Shown: positions 51,726-61,505 of the stretch, piece by piece
How the letters are laid out: every line of letters begins with the position of its first letter
Numbering within the stretch: the stretch's first letter is position 1
Source of the DNA: Viola odorata
Taxonomy: Eukaryota > Streptophyta > Magnoliopsida > Malpighiales > Violaceae
Direction: 5' to 3'
NCBI GenBank assembly: GCA_963691705.1
Contig: OY829543.1
Coordinates: 47,348,564-47,412,563 of the forward strand
DNA length: 64,000 nt
Notes under the pieces: generated by a model
Database searches by the model: none
What the model was told of the DNA's origin: nothing
Seen by the model: only the letters and a program-made list of their open reading frames with translations
Translations under genes and position numbers: made by a program

Positions 51726-52118
51726 ATGGATGACTTGACCCGGAGTTATTTGTCCGCGAAAGTCTGTCGTGTGAAAGGTCGCGTTGTGGGGGACACCTCT
51801 GTTGTGAGACGTATGTTGGTACGGATCTCCGAGGATATTGATGAGCTGGATAGGGCGCTTCGTCCCTTGGTGGGTCTCCGGGATACTGTGTCCGAGGGGG
51901 ATTTTGATGCCCTCACGGTGGTTTCGGGGGCGGCGGTGTCAGCGTCTCATGTTCAAGTTACTATGGCCGCTTTGAAAAGTCAGAAGGCTCTGCTACAGTG
52001 CTGCTTAGAGGGAATGAGAGGGGCCGCTTCCGATTTGACCTTAGCTAATGCTGCTATCGGGGGGATTCCTTCCTCGCCTCCTCATGATGAAGATGACGAG
52101 AATGGTTTCTCTGATTAA
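51726..52118 (+). CDS. Helical small ORF 1 of element F
   Basis: 130 residues from ATG 51726 (MDDLTRSYLSAKVCRVKG). An open frame extends upstream to 51669, but MDDLT matches the start of the D copy (MDHLT). Predicted mostly helical: ISEDIDELDRALRPL, HVQVTMAALKSQKALLQCCL, then acidic end. It shares CCLEGMR with CCLKGMR of D. It has its own TATA upstream and GTAGATGCCGTATAGCC plus AATAAA downstream. Family unknown. Confidence 0.62.
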   Translation: MDDLTRSYLSAKVCRVKGRVVGDTSVVRRMLVRISEDIDELDRALRPLVGLRDTVSEGDFDALTVVSGAAVSASHVQVTMAALKSQKALLQCCLEGMRGAASDLTLANAAIGGIPSSPPHDEDDENGFSD

Positions 52119-52138
52119 CTGTCTTTGCTTTTCTCCCT

Positions 52139-52165
52139 GTAGATGCCGTATAGCCTTATAATAAA
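52139..52165 (+). terminator. 3' UTR motif and poly(A) signal, F ORF 1
   Basis: GTAGATGCCGTATAGCC (52139-52155), then AATAAA (52160-52165). Shared with F ORF 2 and the D small ORF. Confidence 0.55.
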
Positions 52166-52493
52166 GGAGTGTTTGTGTTATTTTCGTTTGAGCTTTCCAT
52201 TGTGTTGGGGCCCATTATGCTTGTGTTGTTTCTCTCTAGCCGTTAGTCGTATCGTTGTTCTGACGGCTCACTTCGTCTAATGGCGAGTTCTTGCCGATGG
52301 TGAATAGTTCCCCCTAGTGTTTTTGCTTAGCCTATGATGATTTCTGAATTTTGCAGCCTTTCCATAAATTTGGCCGTCTTTCCACGCTGATTGCGTCTTT
52401 CCCAGGGGGTGTCACGTGTTCCCTTGGCGTTTTTATTGATGGTCGCGTCTTTTCAGGTGCCTTTGTAACCGTGTCATTGATTGCTAGGCCTTC
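52166..52493 (+). other. Spacer between F small ORFs
   Basis: No gene. It holds promoter sequence for ORF 2. Confidence 0.4.
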
Positions 52494-52501
52494 TATAAAT
52501 A
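52494..52501 (+). promoter_or_regulatory. TATA box of F helical ORF 2
   Basis: TATAAATA, 74 bases before ATG 52568, in a good plant context (ttcTATAAATAga). Confidence 0.6.
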
Positions 52502-52567
52502 GATTGTCTTGTTTGGTCAGACTACACCTCTTTCCCTTTTTTCTAGTCTTTCTTGTTTCTTATAGTT

Positions 52568-52927
52568 ATGGACGAACAGACCCTAGGGCAGTTTTTGTTT
52601 TTTCTCTCCAAGGTGAAGAAGAATTCCCTTCGGGATTCTCTTGCCGTCCATGAGATGATTGAGGCCACGGAGGAGGAGATCCGTGGTTTGGAAGGGATTG
52701 CGGATCTGTTGCTTGCCAAGAAGGGGTTGGCCATGTCGGAGGATTTTAAGGTGGTGGACACCGTAGGCAGCGCCCTTCTCTATGTGGAGGTCTCCCTCAG
52801 CATGCTTCAGAGCAAGAAGATTTTTCTCGAGAGCTTTTTGCGTGTTCTGTCGCCCATTCCTAGTGAGATTGGGGATGTTTCTCGCACCCTGCTGGATATT
52901 ACCCTTCTCCCTGGTGATGACGAATAG
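52568..52927 (+). CDS. Helical small ORF 2 of element F
   Basis: 119 residues from ATG 52568 (MDEQTLGQFLFFLSKVKK). A frame start five codons upstream is possible. Helical heptads (MIEATEEEIRGLEGIADLLL, VEVSLSMLQSKKIFLESFL) and an acidic tail (PGDDE). Same size and layout as ORF 1 and the D ORF at 34748, but diverged, so an old duplication within the cassette. TATA upstream and poly(A) motif downstream. No known family recognised. Confidence 0.6.
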   Translation: MDEQTLGQFLFFLSKVKKNSLRDSLAVHEMIEATEEEIRGLEGIADLLLAKKGLAMSEDFKVVDTVGSALLYVEVSLSMLQSKKIFLESFLRVLSPIPSEIGDVSRTLLDITLLPGDDE

Positions 52928-52930
52928 ATT

Positions 52931-52970
52931 GTAGATGTCGTATGGCCTTCCCCTTCTTTTTATGAATAAA
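52931..52970 (+). terminator. 3' UTR motif and poly(A) signal, F ORF 2
   Basis: GTAGATGTCGTATGGCCTT (52931-52949), then AATAAA (52965-52970). Confidence 0.55.
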
Positions 52971-53094
52971 ATTGCTTTCTGTTCGGATTTCTGAGTGTTG
53001 TTGAATGTTGTTTGGTCATTGTAGACCTTTGGTATGCTATCTTCTCCGTCCGCCTGTTTGTGAAAATAGGGATGGGTTTGTGTACAGGTCTGTG

Positions 53095-53741
53095 TTAACG
53101 CGTATCGTGGTCGACGGACCAACGAGGTACGGTCAGCTGACAACGCGAGCTCTCTCCATTCGCCCGTTTACCTTTAAACGGAGATGGGATGCCAAGTCGC
53201 CCGTTTGAGCAAATGGTGAAGGCTATTTGGGATCTTAACGCGTATCGTGGTCGTCGAACCATCTAGATACGGCCAGCTGACAACGCAAGCTCTCTCCATT
53301 CGCCCGTTTGCCTTTAAACGGGGATGGGATGCCAAGTCGCCCGTTTGAGGAAACGGTGAAGGCTATTTGGAATCTTAACGCATATCGTGGTCGTCGGACC
53401 ATCTAGATACGGCCAGCTGACAACGCAAGCTCTCTCCATTCGCCCGTTTGCCTTTAAACGGGGATGGGATGCCAAGTCGCCCGTTTGAGGAAACGGTGAA
53501 GGCTATTTGGAATCTTAACGCGTATCGTGGTCGTCAGACCATCTAGAACGCAAGCTCTCTCCATTAGCCCATTTTCCTTTAAACGGGGATGGGATGCCAA
53601 GTCGCCCGTTTAAGGAAACGGTGAAGGCTATTTGGAATCTTAACGCGTATCGTGGTCGTCGGACCATCTAGATACGGCCAGCTGACAACGCAAGCTCTCT
53701 CCATTTGCCCGTTTTCCTTTAAACGGGGATGGGATGCCAAG
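53095..53741 (+). repeat. 140-bp tandem repeat in element F
   Basis: Units start with ttaacgcgtatcgtgg (or ttaacgcatatcgtgg) at 53095, 53235, 53375, 53515 and 53640. The period is 140, 140, 140, then 125 because copy 4 lacks atacggccagctgac. The last copy is cut at 53741 by element E. Each unit ends in a cgcccgttt / aaacgg pair of inverted words. Positionally equals the degenerate repeats of D. Confidence 0.9.
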
Positions 53742-55274
53742 TGATTGCATTGCATTTCATCATGTTTTATTGTCCATTTTCTAGTTAATTTGGACAGTAA
53801 TTCAACTGATGTTACCCTTTATTTCCCACATTTGATCAGGTCTGGTTTGGAGGCAGAATGAGAAGAATTCATAAAGTTTAGAGCTGAAGCTGTTTATTCG
53901 AGTCTAGGCCTGGATCTTGGCCTAGACAAGGTCGTATCTGACGCAGTACGCTTACCAGAATCGTCTTGGCCTAGACTTCGGCCAAGACTCCTTTGCGATC
54001 AGACTGCAGCTTGGAGCGATTGAAGTATTTTTGGAGATGGACTCTCACAGCTGGCACGTAGCAGCTGTCCAGCAATTTTAGAGGGATCTGAAGACAATCT
54101 TAAGTAGAATCCCGATTGGGATCTCCCTCTTTTAATTAATTGCGATTTAGTTTCCTTTTTAGAAACAATTAATTGTAATTATCTTTTAGGATATTTTAGG
54201 AGTTTGAGTTTGATTGGGACAGAGGTTCTTATGGCTATTTTAGCTAAACATCGTTGGCCTCTGTCCGCATCATGACCCATCAGATTTTCCCAGTTAGAAC
54301 GCAATTTCCCTTTTTCGTAGTTCTCCATTGTTAAAAACCTTGCTCCGAATTTATTTCGGATTTAATATTTTTATGCAAATTAATTTCTTTATCTTTTATC
54401 CATGAGTATGAGTAACTAGAAACCCCATTCTTGGTAAGGGTGATGAGCTGAAGTTCTTAATGCAATCGTGAGACACAATCCGTTCTTCACAATCTCTTTC
54501 TTTGTATTTAATTATTCTTGAACTTAATCCATCGCTTACTCACTAGAGCCAAGGTTTGATCATCCTTGTTCTCTAGGAGAGAAGAGTTGTAACCAGTCTA
54601 GAAGGAGAGGGAGTACCCGCCGGCTAGACGCAGTAGGTGACTAGTCTCGAGCAGACTAGAAGAATAGGTAAAATAGGTAGAGACCAGATTGACAACCTAG
54701 GAACTTAGCCTAGGTACTGTCTTCCCCTGCACCATTGAAGAGGTGAGCAACCATTCAAGACAGCAGTCAAACGGATAAACCCTTTAACCAGCAAGGTGTC
54801 CCTTGACTAGGATTATCAGGAGAGGGAGTACCCGCCAGATAGTTTGAAGAGGAGGGAAGATAGGAGGGAAAAGGAGTTCCTCCCCTCTATAGCAGTACTA
54901 TGAAGAAGAGATGAACATACTTCAGTCCATGATCGATGCATAAGGACGCAAGCTCACCCATCGCCCTTACCTGGAATTCCGTATCACAAGACTTATTCCC
55001 AATCTAGCCCGCAGTCTTGGCCTAGACTTCGGTCAATACTATTTTATATTTTAAACTGTTTTCATTATTTTCCGTTTTGTCTTTAGTTTCAGATAACACC
55101 CAACCAAAACTCAGTGACGAGGAAGTCAACTCAAGAACTACATTTCCTAGAGGTCTCTGTGGACGATCCTCTTACCATCATCTACAAACCATTGTAGACA
55201 GTGATAAGTTGTATTTCTACCCCCAATTCCATACTTATTTCACTCTTATATTTGACGTGTTCGACGCGCGGTCA
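53742..55274 (+). repeat. 5' LTR of element E (1533 bp)
   Basis: Begins TGATTGCATTGCATTTC and ends GCGCGGTCA. Matches the B 5' LTR over its whole length. Palindrome-rich motifs at 53901-53928, 53961-53988 and about 55013-55032. Confidence 0.92.
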
Positions 55275-55279
55275 AATTT

Positions 55280-55297
55280 TGGCGCCGTTGCCGGGGA
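55280..55297 (+). other. Primer-binding site of element E (tRNA-Asp type)
   Basis: TGGCGCCGTTGCCGGGGA, five bases after the LTR. Confidence 0.9.
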
Positions 55298-55342
55298 TCT
55301 CTAACGGTATTTGTAGTTTTTGTTTTATTTTGTTTTTGATAG

Positions 55343-55526
55343 TTGATGACCAGGTCCTCTTGCAGAGAAGAAGATTTGCTACCATATAATCCGAATCTCA
55401 CTAAGACCGAAGCACAACTCAGAAAGATAGCTAGAAAGAGGAAAACTCCAGAAGAAAGTGAATCGGAAACCTCCAGTTCCGAAACAGATTCCAGTCTAGA
55501 CCACGATCTTGGCCTAGATTCAGACC
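55343..55526 (+). pseudogene. N-terminal part of gag of element E, frameshifted
   Basis: ATG 55343 opens the same N-terminus as B (MMTRSSCREEDLLPYNPN), rich in Glu/Ser. Four bases present in B (agac before ATGGCG) are missing near 55526, so this piece ends at 55570 in the wrong frame. The main frame restarts at ATG 55527. Confidence 0.7.
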
Positions 55527-58500
55527 ATGGCGGACCAGCAACCAGAACCGACAATGAGGGAGCTGAATAAAACAGCTGAGCAGGAGACCTTTTCCTGCAT
55601 CAATCTCCCTCCATTGGCCAATGATTGGTCCATAAAGACTAACATGGTGGCCAACCTCCCCAAGTTTTACGGCCATTCCAACGAGAATCCATTCAAGCAC
55701 TTAAGAAATTTACATGTTCAGTGTGACATCATGAAACCCACTACGGTAACCATGGAGAGGGCGAAGCTGAAGGCCTTTCCAAGCTCTCTAGAAGGGGGAG
55801 CTCAGAACTGGTTTTACAGTCTGCCTCATAATACCATCAACACATGGGCTGAGATGTCCACCATGTTCCTCAACAAGTACTGGAATGCCACGAAGGCCGG
55901 CATAGCTAGGAAAGATATGGCCGCTATACAACAAAGAAGCGGAGAAAGCTTCTCTGAGTATCATCAAAGGTTCAGAGATTTGCAAGAAGTCTGCCCCACT
56001 CATGGCGTAGCAGACAACACTATGATACAATATTTCTATGATGGGATGCTCCCAAGTTGCAAGGAAAAAGTAGATTCAGCCGCAAGTGGAGCATTGCAAG
56101 ATTTAACAGTCACAAGAGCAAAGATGTTGCTCCAAACGTTGGCAGACAACTGCCAAAATAATACCATTTCGGATAGAAATGCTTCTCCTTCTTCTCTAAA
56201 TTCGCTCAATGTTGAACAAAAATTAAATGAATTAACCGATATGATTAAAACCATTTCTGTTAACATTTCAGGTCCAATGACTTCGAGAAATCAAGAGCAA
56301 ACAGCCACGGTCTGTGGGATATGCCAGCAACAAGACCATCAGACCAACAATTGCTATATGGTCCAGCACCCAGAAGAGATAATTCAGGTCAACGCTGCAT
56401 ATCCACAGAACCAAGGTAGCATGCAAAACTATCCCCAAGGAAGCAACCAATACGCATGGAGATCACACCCAAACTTCAGATGGAGAGAGCCAGTCCCTCC
56501 AAATCAGAATCAGAATCAAGGTGTACCCCAGCAGCAACAACAACCTCCTATCAACTTCCAGCATTTCGTTCCACGACCTCAGAATCAGAATCTTGGCCCG
56601 AATCTAGGCCAAGAGCCAGGCCAACCTCCTTTACCTCAACTACCGCCTGCCCCTAGACCTTTGCAGCTAACTGGCCCTTCAGTGGAAGACACGCTCAAGC
56701 AGCTGATGGAGCTGCAGAAAAATCACATGCAGTCCACACAGACTAGCTTGGCGGAGCTACAAAAGCAAATCACTCAAATAGCAAATCAAGGAAAATTACC
56801 TCCTACTACGGTAAATAATCCAGCCCATAATGTGAGTGCTATAAGTTTGAGGAGTGGGGTGGTGTTGCCAGAAAGGAAAGGAGCGAGAACAGATGAGGAA
56901 ATGAAGAAAATCGCTTCAGAAGATGTGGAAGAGGATGAGGAAGAAGAAGCTGAACCAGAAGTAGTCTTGACCAAGACTCCGGCCAAGACTACCGTTACAG
57001 CAGAACCAGAAAAAGAAGAGATTGTTTCGGGCAAGCCAAAACAGAAGGAGGAGATCATAGAAATTCCTCCACCATTCCCCCCGAGGTCTTCAAAAGAAAA
57101 AAGACAAGATGAAATGAGGGATTTCATGACTGTTTTCGGAAAAATAGCAGTGAATATTCCAATGTTGGATTTAATTGCAAAAGTCCCTTCTTATGCTAAA
57201 TTCCTTAAAGAATTGTGCACTAATAAAAAGAAAATTGCAGGTGTAGAAAGGATAAATTTATCCAACAACGTTTCAGCAGTACAACAACTCCCGGAGAAGT
57301 GCAAGGACCAAGGAACCTTCACAATTCCATGCCAAATAGGGAACAAAATCATTGAGAAAGCCCTTTGTGATTTAGGGGCTGGTATCAATGTAATGTCTCT
57401 AAGTGAATTTGAAACCTTGAAAATCGGAACCATGAAGGAGACTGATTTGGTGATACAATTAGCAGATCGAACAATCATCCGACCTAAAGGTGTAGTGACT
57501 GATGTCCTGGTAATGGTAAATGATTTTATCTATCCAGTTGATTTTTATATAGTAGAGATGAATGTTCAATTGCCATCTTGTACCACTGACATTTTATTAG
57601 GAAGACCTTTCCTAAGGACCTCAAAAGCAAAGATAGATTGCTTCGAAGGAAGCATAATTCTGGAATTTTGCGGGAGAACAATTAAGTTCAGCATTTCAGA
57701 CGCTTTAAAACACCCAAACGACTTGCAATGTGTTAGTTTCTTGGATGTTTTGGATCCAATTACAGAAGAAATAGCTGACATTAATCATAACGACCCCCTT
57801 GAGTATGTTATGACTAGGGGAATTTCCACTCAAACACTGCCAGAGCTAGAAGACCGCACTGGGAATCAAGAGGAACTCCAACAAATGGTGGACAGTTTGG
57901 CCGAACAAGAAGAAGAAGACTTAGTCTTGGCCACGATCTTGGCCAAGACGCCGGCCAAGACTGCCAACAAAAGAAGAGGAGTAGTTAATTGTCAATATGT
58001 GCAATCAACGAGTCCTAAATTTCTACCTTCTGTTGTGCAGGCACCACAGTTAGAATTAAAATCCCTACCAGGTCACTTGAAGTACGCCTATCTAGGCCTA
58101 GATGATACACTACCAGTCATAATTTCAGCCAAGCTATCAAGAGAGGAAGAAGATAAATTGATAGCTGTCTTGAAGGAAAACAAAGAGGCGATTGGCTGGA
58201 CGATGGCAGACATCAAGGGGATATCATCTAACATCTGTACCCACAAAATAAATGTGGAAGAGGATAAGAAACCCATTCGGCAACCCCAGAGGAGATTAAA
58301 CCCTCCTATGATGGAAGTTGTTAAGAAAGAAATAATTAAGTTGTTAGATTCGGGTGTTATTTATCCTATCTCAGATAGTAATTGGGTATCTCCTGTGCAG
58401 GTAGTCCCTAAGAAGACTGGAACAACAGTGATCGAAGGAGAAGATGGCGCTCAAAGAACAGCCAGAATTCAAAACGGATGGAGGGTATGTATTGACTACC

Positions 58501-60401
58501 GAAGGCTGAATCAAGTCACACGGAAAGACCACTTCCCGCTGCCTTTCATCGATCAAATGGTAGACAGACTTACTGGAAAGTCTCACTACTGTTTCCTAGA
58601 TGGATACTCGGGGTTTCACCAAATCCCCGTTGCTCCCGAAGATCAACAAAAGACAACGTTCACTTGCCCATTTGGAACGTTTGCCTATAGGCGCATGCCG
58701 TTCGGGCTTTGCAATGCGCCAGCCACCTTTCAAAGGTGCATGGTAAGCATATTTTCTGAGTATGTCGAAAGAAGTATCGAAGTGTTTATGGACGACTTTA
58801 CCGTGTATGGTAATGACTTCGATCAATGTTTACACAACTTAGAAAATATTTTAAAAAGATGTGTTGATACATGTTTAGTCTTAAACTTTGAAAAGTGCCA
58901 TTTTATGGTAGACCAAGGGATTGTCCTTGGACATGTAGTCTCTAAGAAAGGCATTGAGGTTGATCAAGCAAAAATTGACATTATCAAAAACTTGCCTTAC
59001 CCCTCATGCTTGCGTGAGGTTCGTAGTTTTCTTGGTCATGCAGGGTTCTACCGTAGGTTCATTAAAGACTTCTCAAATGTGGCTGAACCAATGTGCAAGT
59101 TACTACAAAAAGAGGTGGAGTTCGACTTCAATGAAGCGTGCAAGAAGTCCTTCGAAGAGCTGAAAGAACGACTGACCACAGCACCAATCATCCAACCACC
59201 AGACTGGAGCTTGCCGTTCGAACTAATGTGCGACGCAAGCGACGCAGCTGTTGGCGCGGTTCTTGGCCAAAAGAAAGGGAAAGACCCCCACGTCATCTAC
59301 TATGCATCAAAGATGCTAGACGATGCCCAACGGAATTATACCACAACTGAAAAAGAACTCTTTGCAATAGTTTTTGCCCTGGAAAAATTTAGATCTTATT
59401 TATTGGGCACTAAAATTATTGTATTTTCAGATCATTCCGCCTTGAAATATCTTTTGGTTAAGCATGATGCTAAACCAAGATTAATCCGCTGGATTCTTCT
59501 TATGCAGGAGCACAATCTGGAAATTAAGGACAAGAGTGGAAGGGAAAATCTTGTAGCAAATCATCTAAGCCGTTGCCTAGCAAAGGGAGACACAAACGAG
59601 ATCAAAGCAGAATTTCCAGATGAGAAGCTGTTTTCTGTCGCACTGTCTAACCCGGAGTCTAGGCCTAGACTCCAGCCAAATCCGCGACCATGGTACGCTG
59701 AAATAGCGAATTACCTAGCAACAGGTAAACACTATGGTGACATGACTACCTATGAGAAGGTAAAGGTCAAACATGACAGTAAGTATTATGTTTGGGATGA
59801 TCTGTATTTATGGAAGATAGGAACCGATCAATTGCTAAGGAGGTGTGTACCTCAAGATGAAACAAAATCCATACTTGAATTCTGTCATTCCCAAGCATGT
59901 GGAGGCCACTTTGGCGCGAGAAGAACAGCCCTAAAAATCTTAGAGGCTGGCTTTTATTGGCCAACAATTTTTCAGGATAGTGCTCTATTTTGTAAAACTT
60001 GTTCGGCATGTCAAAAAGTGGGAAACATTAGTTCTCGAAATGAAATGCCTATGAATTTTATTCTTTCTTGTGAAATATTTGATATATGGGGCATAGATTT
60101 TATGGGACCTTTCCCTACTTCTTTTGGCAATAGATATATTATTCTAGCTGTGGATTATGTATCAAAATGGATAGAGGCGAAAGCCACTAAAAATGATGAT
60201 GCTAGGACTGTTATTTCCTTTATTAAAACTAATATCTTAAACAGATTTGGGATTCCTCGAGGGATCATTAGTGATCGAGGAACCCACTTCTGCAACAAGA
60301 TTTTAACTTCTCTTTCAGGAAATATGGCATCACACATAGGGTATCCACAGCCTATCACCCTCAAACAAACGGCCAAGCTGAGGTATCAAATAGAGAGGTG
60401 A
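55527..60401 (+). CDS. Gag-protease-RT-RNase H-integrase polyprotein (element E)
   Basis: 1624 codons. Gag capsid domain at residues ~40-200. CCHC knuckle [14 protein letters not shown] at about 263-276. Q/N/P linker, then protease [10 protein letters not shown] (Asp near 615) and LLGRPFL (about 690). RT ~910-1150 with [23 protein letters not shown] and FMDD (about 1087-1090). RNase H from ~1230 (LMCDASD) to HSALKYLL, then VANHLSRCL. Integrase zinc region ([18 protein letters not shown]) and core ([17 protein letters not shown]). The frame is lost near 60313, where a T-run has three T's against four in B; the last ~28 residues are out of frame. The third catalytic residue of integrase lies in the next fragment. 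Start: ATG 55527 is internal to the natural gag (see the piece at 55343). Confidence 0.87.
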   Translation: MADQQPEPTMRELNKTAEQETFSCINLPPLANDWSIKTNMVANLPKFYGHSNENPFKHLRNLHVQCDIMKPTTVTMERAKLKAFPSSLEGGAQNWFYSLPHNTINTWAEMSTMFLNKYWNATKAGIARKDMAAIQQRSGESFSEYHQRFRDLQEVCPTHGVADNTMIQYFYDGMLPSCKEKVDSAASGALQDLTVTRAKMLLQTLADNCQNNTISDRNASPSSLNSLNVEQKLNELTDMIKTISVNISGPMTSRNQEQTATVCGICQQQDHQTNNCYMVQHPEEIIQVNAAYPQNQGSMQNYPQGSNQYAWRSHPNFRWREPVPPNQNQNQGVPQQQQQPPINFQHFVPRPQNQNLGPNLGQEPGQPPLPQLPPAPRPLQLTGPSVEDTLKQLMELQKNHMQSTQTSLAELQKQITQIANQGKLPPTTVNNPAHNVSAISLRSGVVLPERKGARTDEEMKKIASEDVEEDEEEEAEPEVVLTKTPAKTTVTAEPEKEEIVSGKPKQKEEIIEIPPPFPPRSSKEKRQDEMRDFMTVFGKIAVNIPMLDLIAKVPSYAKFLKELCTNKKKIAGVERINLSNNVSAVQQLPEKCKDQGTFTIPCQIGNKIIEKALCDLGAGINVMSLSEFETLKIGTMKETDLVIQLADRTIIRPKGVVTDVLVMVNDFIYPVDFYIVEMNVQLPSCTTDILLGRPFLRTSKAKIDCFEGSIILEFCGRTIKFSISDALKHPNDLQCVSFLDVLDPITEEIADINHNDPLEYVMTRGISTQTLPELEDRTGNQEELQQMVDSLAEQEEEDLVLATILAKTPAKTANKRRGVVNCQYVQSTSPKFLPSVVQAPQLELKSLPGHLKYAYLGLDDTLPVIISAKLSREEEDKLIAVLKENKEAIGWTMADIKGISSNICTHKINVEEDKKPIRQPQRRLNPPMMEVVKKEIIKLLDSGVIYPISDSNWVSPVQVVPKKTGTTVIEGEDGAQRTARIQNGWRVCIDYRRLNQVTRKDHFPLPFIDQMVDRLTGKSHYCFLDGYSGFHQIPVAPEDQQKTTFTCPFGTFAYRRMPFGLCNAPATFQRCMVSIFSEYVERSIEVFMDDFTVYGNDFDQCLHNLENILKRCVDTCLVLNFEKCHFMVDQGIVLGHVVSKKGIEVDQAKIDIIKNLPYPSCLREVRSFLGHAGFYRRFIKDFSNVAEPMCKLLQKEVEFDFNEACKKSFEELKERLTTAPIIQPPDWSLPFELMCDASDAAVGAVLGQKKGKDPHVIYYASKMLDDAQRNYTTTEKELFAIVFALEKFRSYLLGTKIIVFSDHSALKYLLVKHDAKPRLIRWILLMQEHNLEIKDKSGRENLVANHLSRCLAKGDTNEIKAEFPDEKLFSVALSNPESRPRLQPNPRPWYAEIANYLATGKHYGDMTTYEKVKVKHDSKYYVWDDLYLWKIGTDQLLRRCVPQDETKSILEFCHSQACGGHFGARRTALKILEAGFYWPTIFQDSALFCKTCSACQKVGNISSRNEMPMNFILSCEIFDIWGIDFMGPFPTSFGNRYIILAVDYVSKWIEAKATKNDDARTVISFIKTNILNRFGIPRGIISDRGTHFCNKILTSLSGNMASHIGYPQPITLKQTAKLRYQIER

Positions 60402-60982
60402 AGTCAGTCTTGGCCAAGACAGTAGGCCTAGACAGACGCGATTGGAGCCAGCGTTTAGATGACGCGTTGTGGGCCTGTAGAACGGCTTACAAAGGACCAA
60501 TCGGGATGACACCGTACAAGCTAGTTTACGGGAAGACATGCCACATGCCAGTAGGATTGCAACACAAGGCGTATTGGGCAATACGAAAATGCAACCTAAG
60601 TTATGATGAGGCTGGCCAAGACAGAAAATTACAACTCCACGAGCTAGAGGAGTTGAGGGACCTAGCCTACGACAATCAGTTGATTGTCAAGGTCAGAATG
60701 AAAGCTTACCACGACAAGAGAATTATTGGAAAACCCCTCCACACAGGGGAGAAAGTTCTTCTTTACAATTCCCGTTTTAAATTATTTCCTGGAAAATTAC
60801 AAACTCGTTGGGAAGGCCCCTTTGTTATTACTAACGTTTACCCACATGGTGCAGTAGATATTAGGAATGAGAAAATAGGTGACGAGCTCAAGGTGAACGG
60901 GCAGAGATTAAAGCCGTTCTTTGAGAATTTTCAGGAAGAAAAAGTTTCCGAAAAGGTGGACGAGCCACCTCAAAACAACTGA
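60314..60982 (+). pseudogene. C-terminal half of integrase (element E), after frameshift
   Basis: Resumes pol in the shifted frame: [22 protein letters not shown] (catalytic Glu), then [17 protein letters not shown] and the C-terminal [14 protein letters not shown], ending at TGA 60980. The ATG at 60398 is not a natural start. The core DNA motif GTCTTGGCCAAGAC lies at 60407-60420. Confidence 0.85.
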
Positions 60983-61505
60983 AAAAAATTGAGAGTCAAG
61001 CCTAGGACTTAAAATAAGGGCGCTGCAAGGGAGGCAACCCTTGTGTCTTTTAGAATTTTAGGATGTAAATATTTTTTTATCACATTTTATTTCTGGGTAT
61101 TTTTCGTTTTTGTGCAGGAAATTAAGTGTGGGGAAATTGAAGTAGTCTCGGCCGAGATCTTGGCCAAGACTGAGAGCTAGACTACCTAACGTGTGAAGAG
61201 CTCCTCTTAAATAGTGGGACACGTGTCAGCTCTGCCAAATTAATTCATTCAATTGCTTTTGGAACGGACAGCTCCAAAATTCAATTAAATTGAATTAATT
61301 AGGCAGCGTGGGAATTAAAACCACCACCTCTGCATATTCTCTCCCACTCTGACACGATCTTCTCACATCCACTACAAATTAAACCGCTCCCACCTGAGCT
61401 AAAAGCATAAAACCTTTCTTCTTCTTCTTCCCCAATCAAAATCGCACAGTACCCAAAGAACCCCAACATCCGAAAATCCTTTCATCTTCTTCTCCATCTC
61501 CAACA
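60983..61505 (+). other. pol to third-ORF spacer of element E
   Basis: Same order as in B: gggcgctgcaagggaggcaac, acceptor-like TTTTTGTGCAG (ending 61117), PPT-like aagtgtgggga (61124-61134), repeated motif 61143-61171, then a C/T-rich leader. No gene. Confidence 0.6.
61105..61117 (+). promoter_or_regulatory. Candidate splice acceptor upstream of third ORF (E)
   Basis: Pyrimidine tract plus TGTGCAG, conserved with B at 13637-13649, 389 bp before ATG 61506. Confidence 0.35.

Larger units (their letters stand above)
47882..53741 (-). mobile_element. Element F: Tat-like retrotransposon in minus orientation (partial)
   Basis: Left end is an LTR (47882-48314) in reverse. Then come the conserved pre-LTR block (48328-48352), three genes on the + strand (antisense to the element), and a 140-bp tandem repeat reaching 53741, where element E is inserted. 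The order mirrors the 3' third of element D. Its gag-pol would lie beyond E and outside the window. Left flank ctacc (47877-47881) is the possible target duplication. Confidence 0.75.

Noticed and set aside
53095..53741. CRISPR-like array
   Set aside because: Whole 140-bp units repeat with no unique spacers, in plant DNA with no cas genes.
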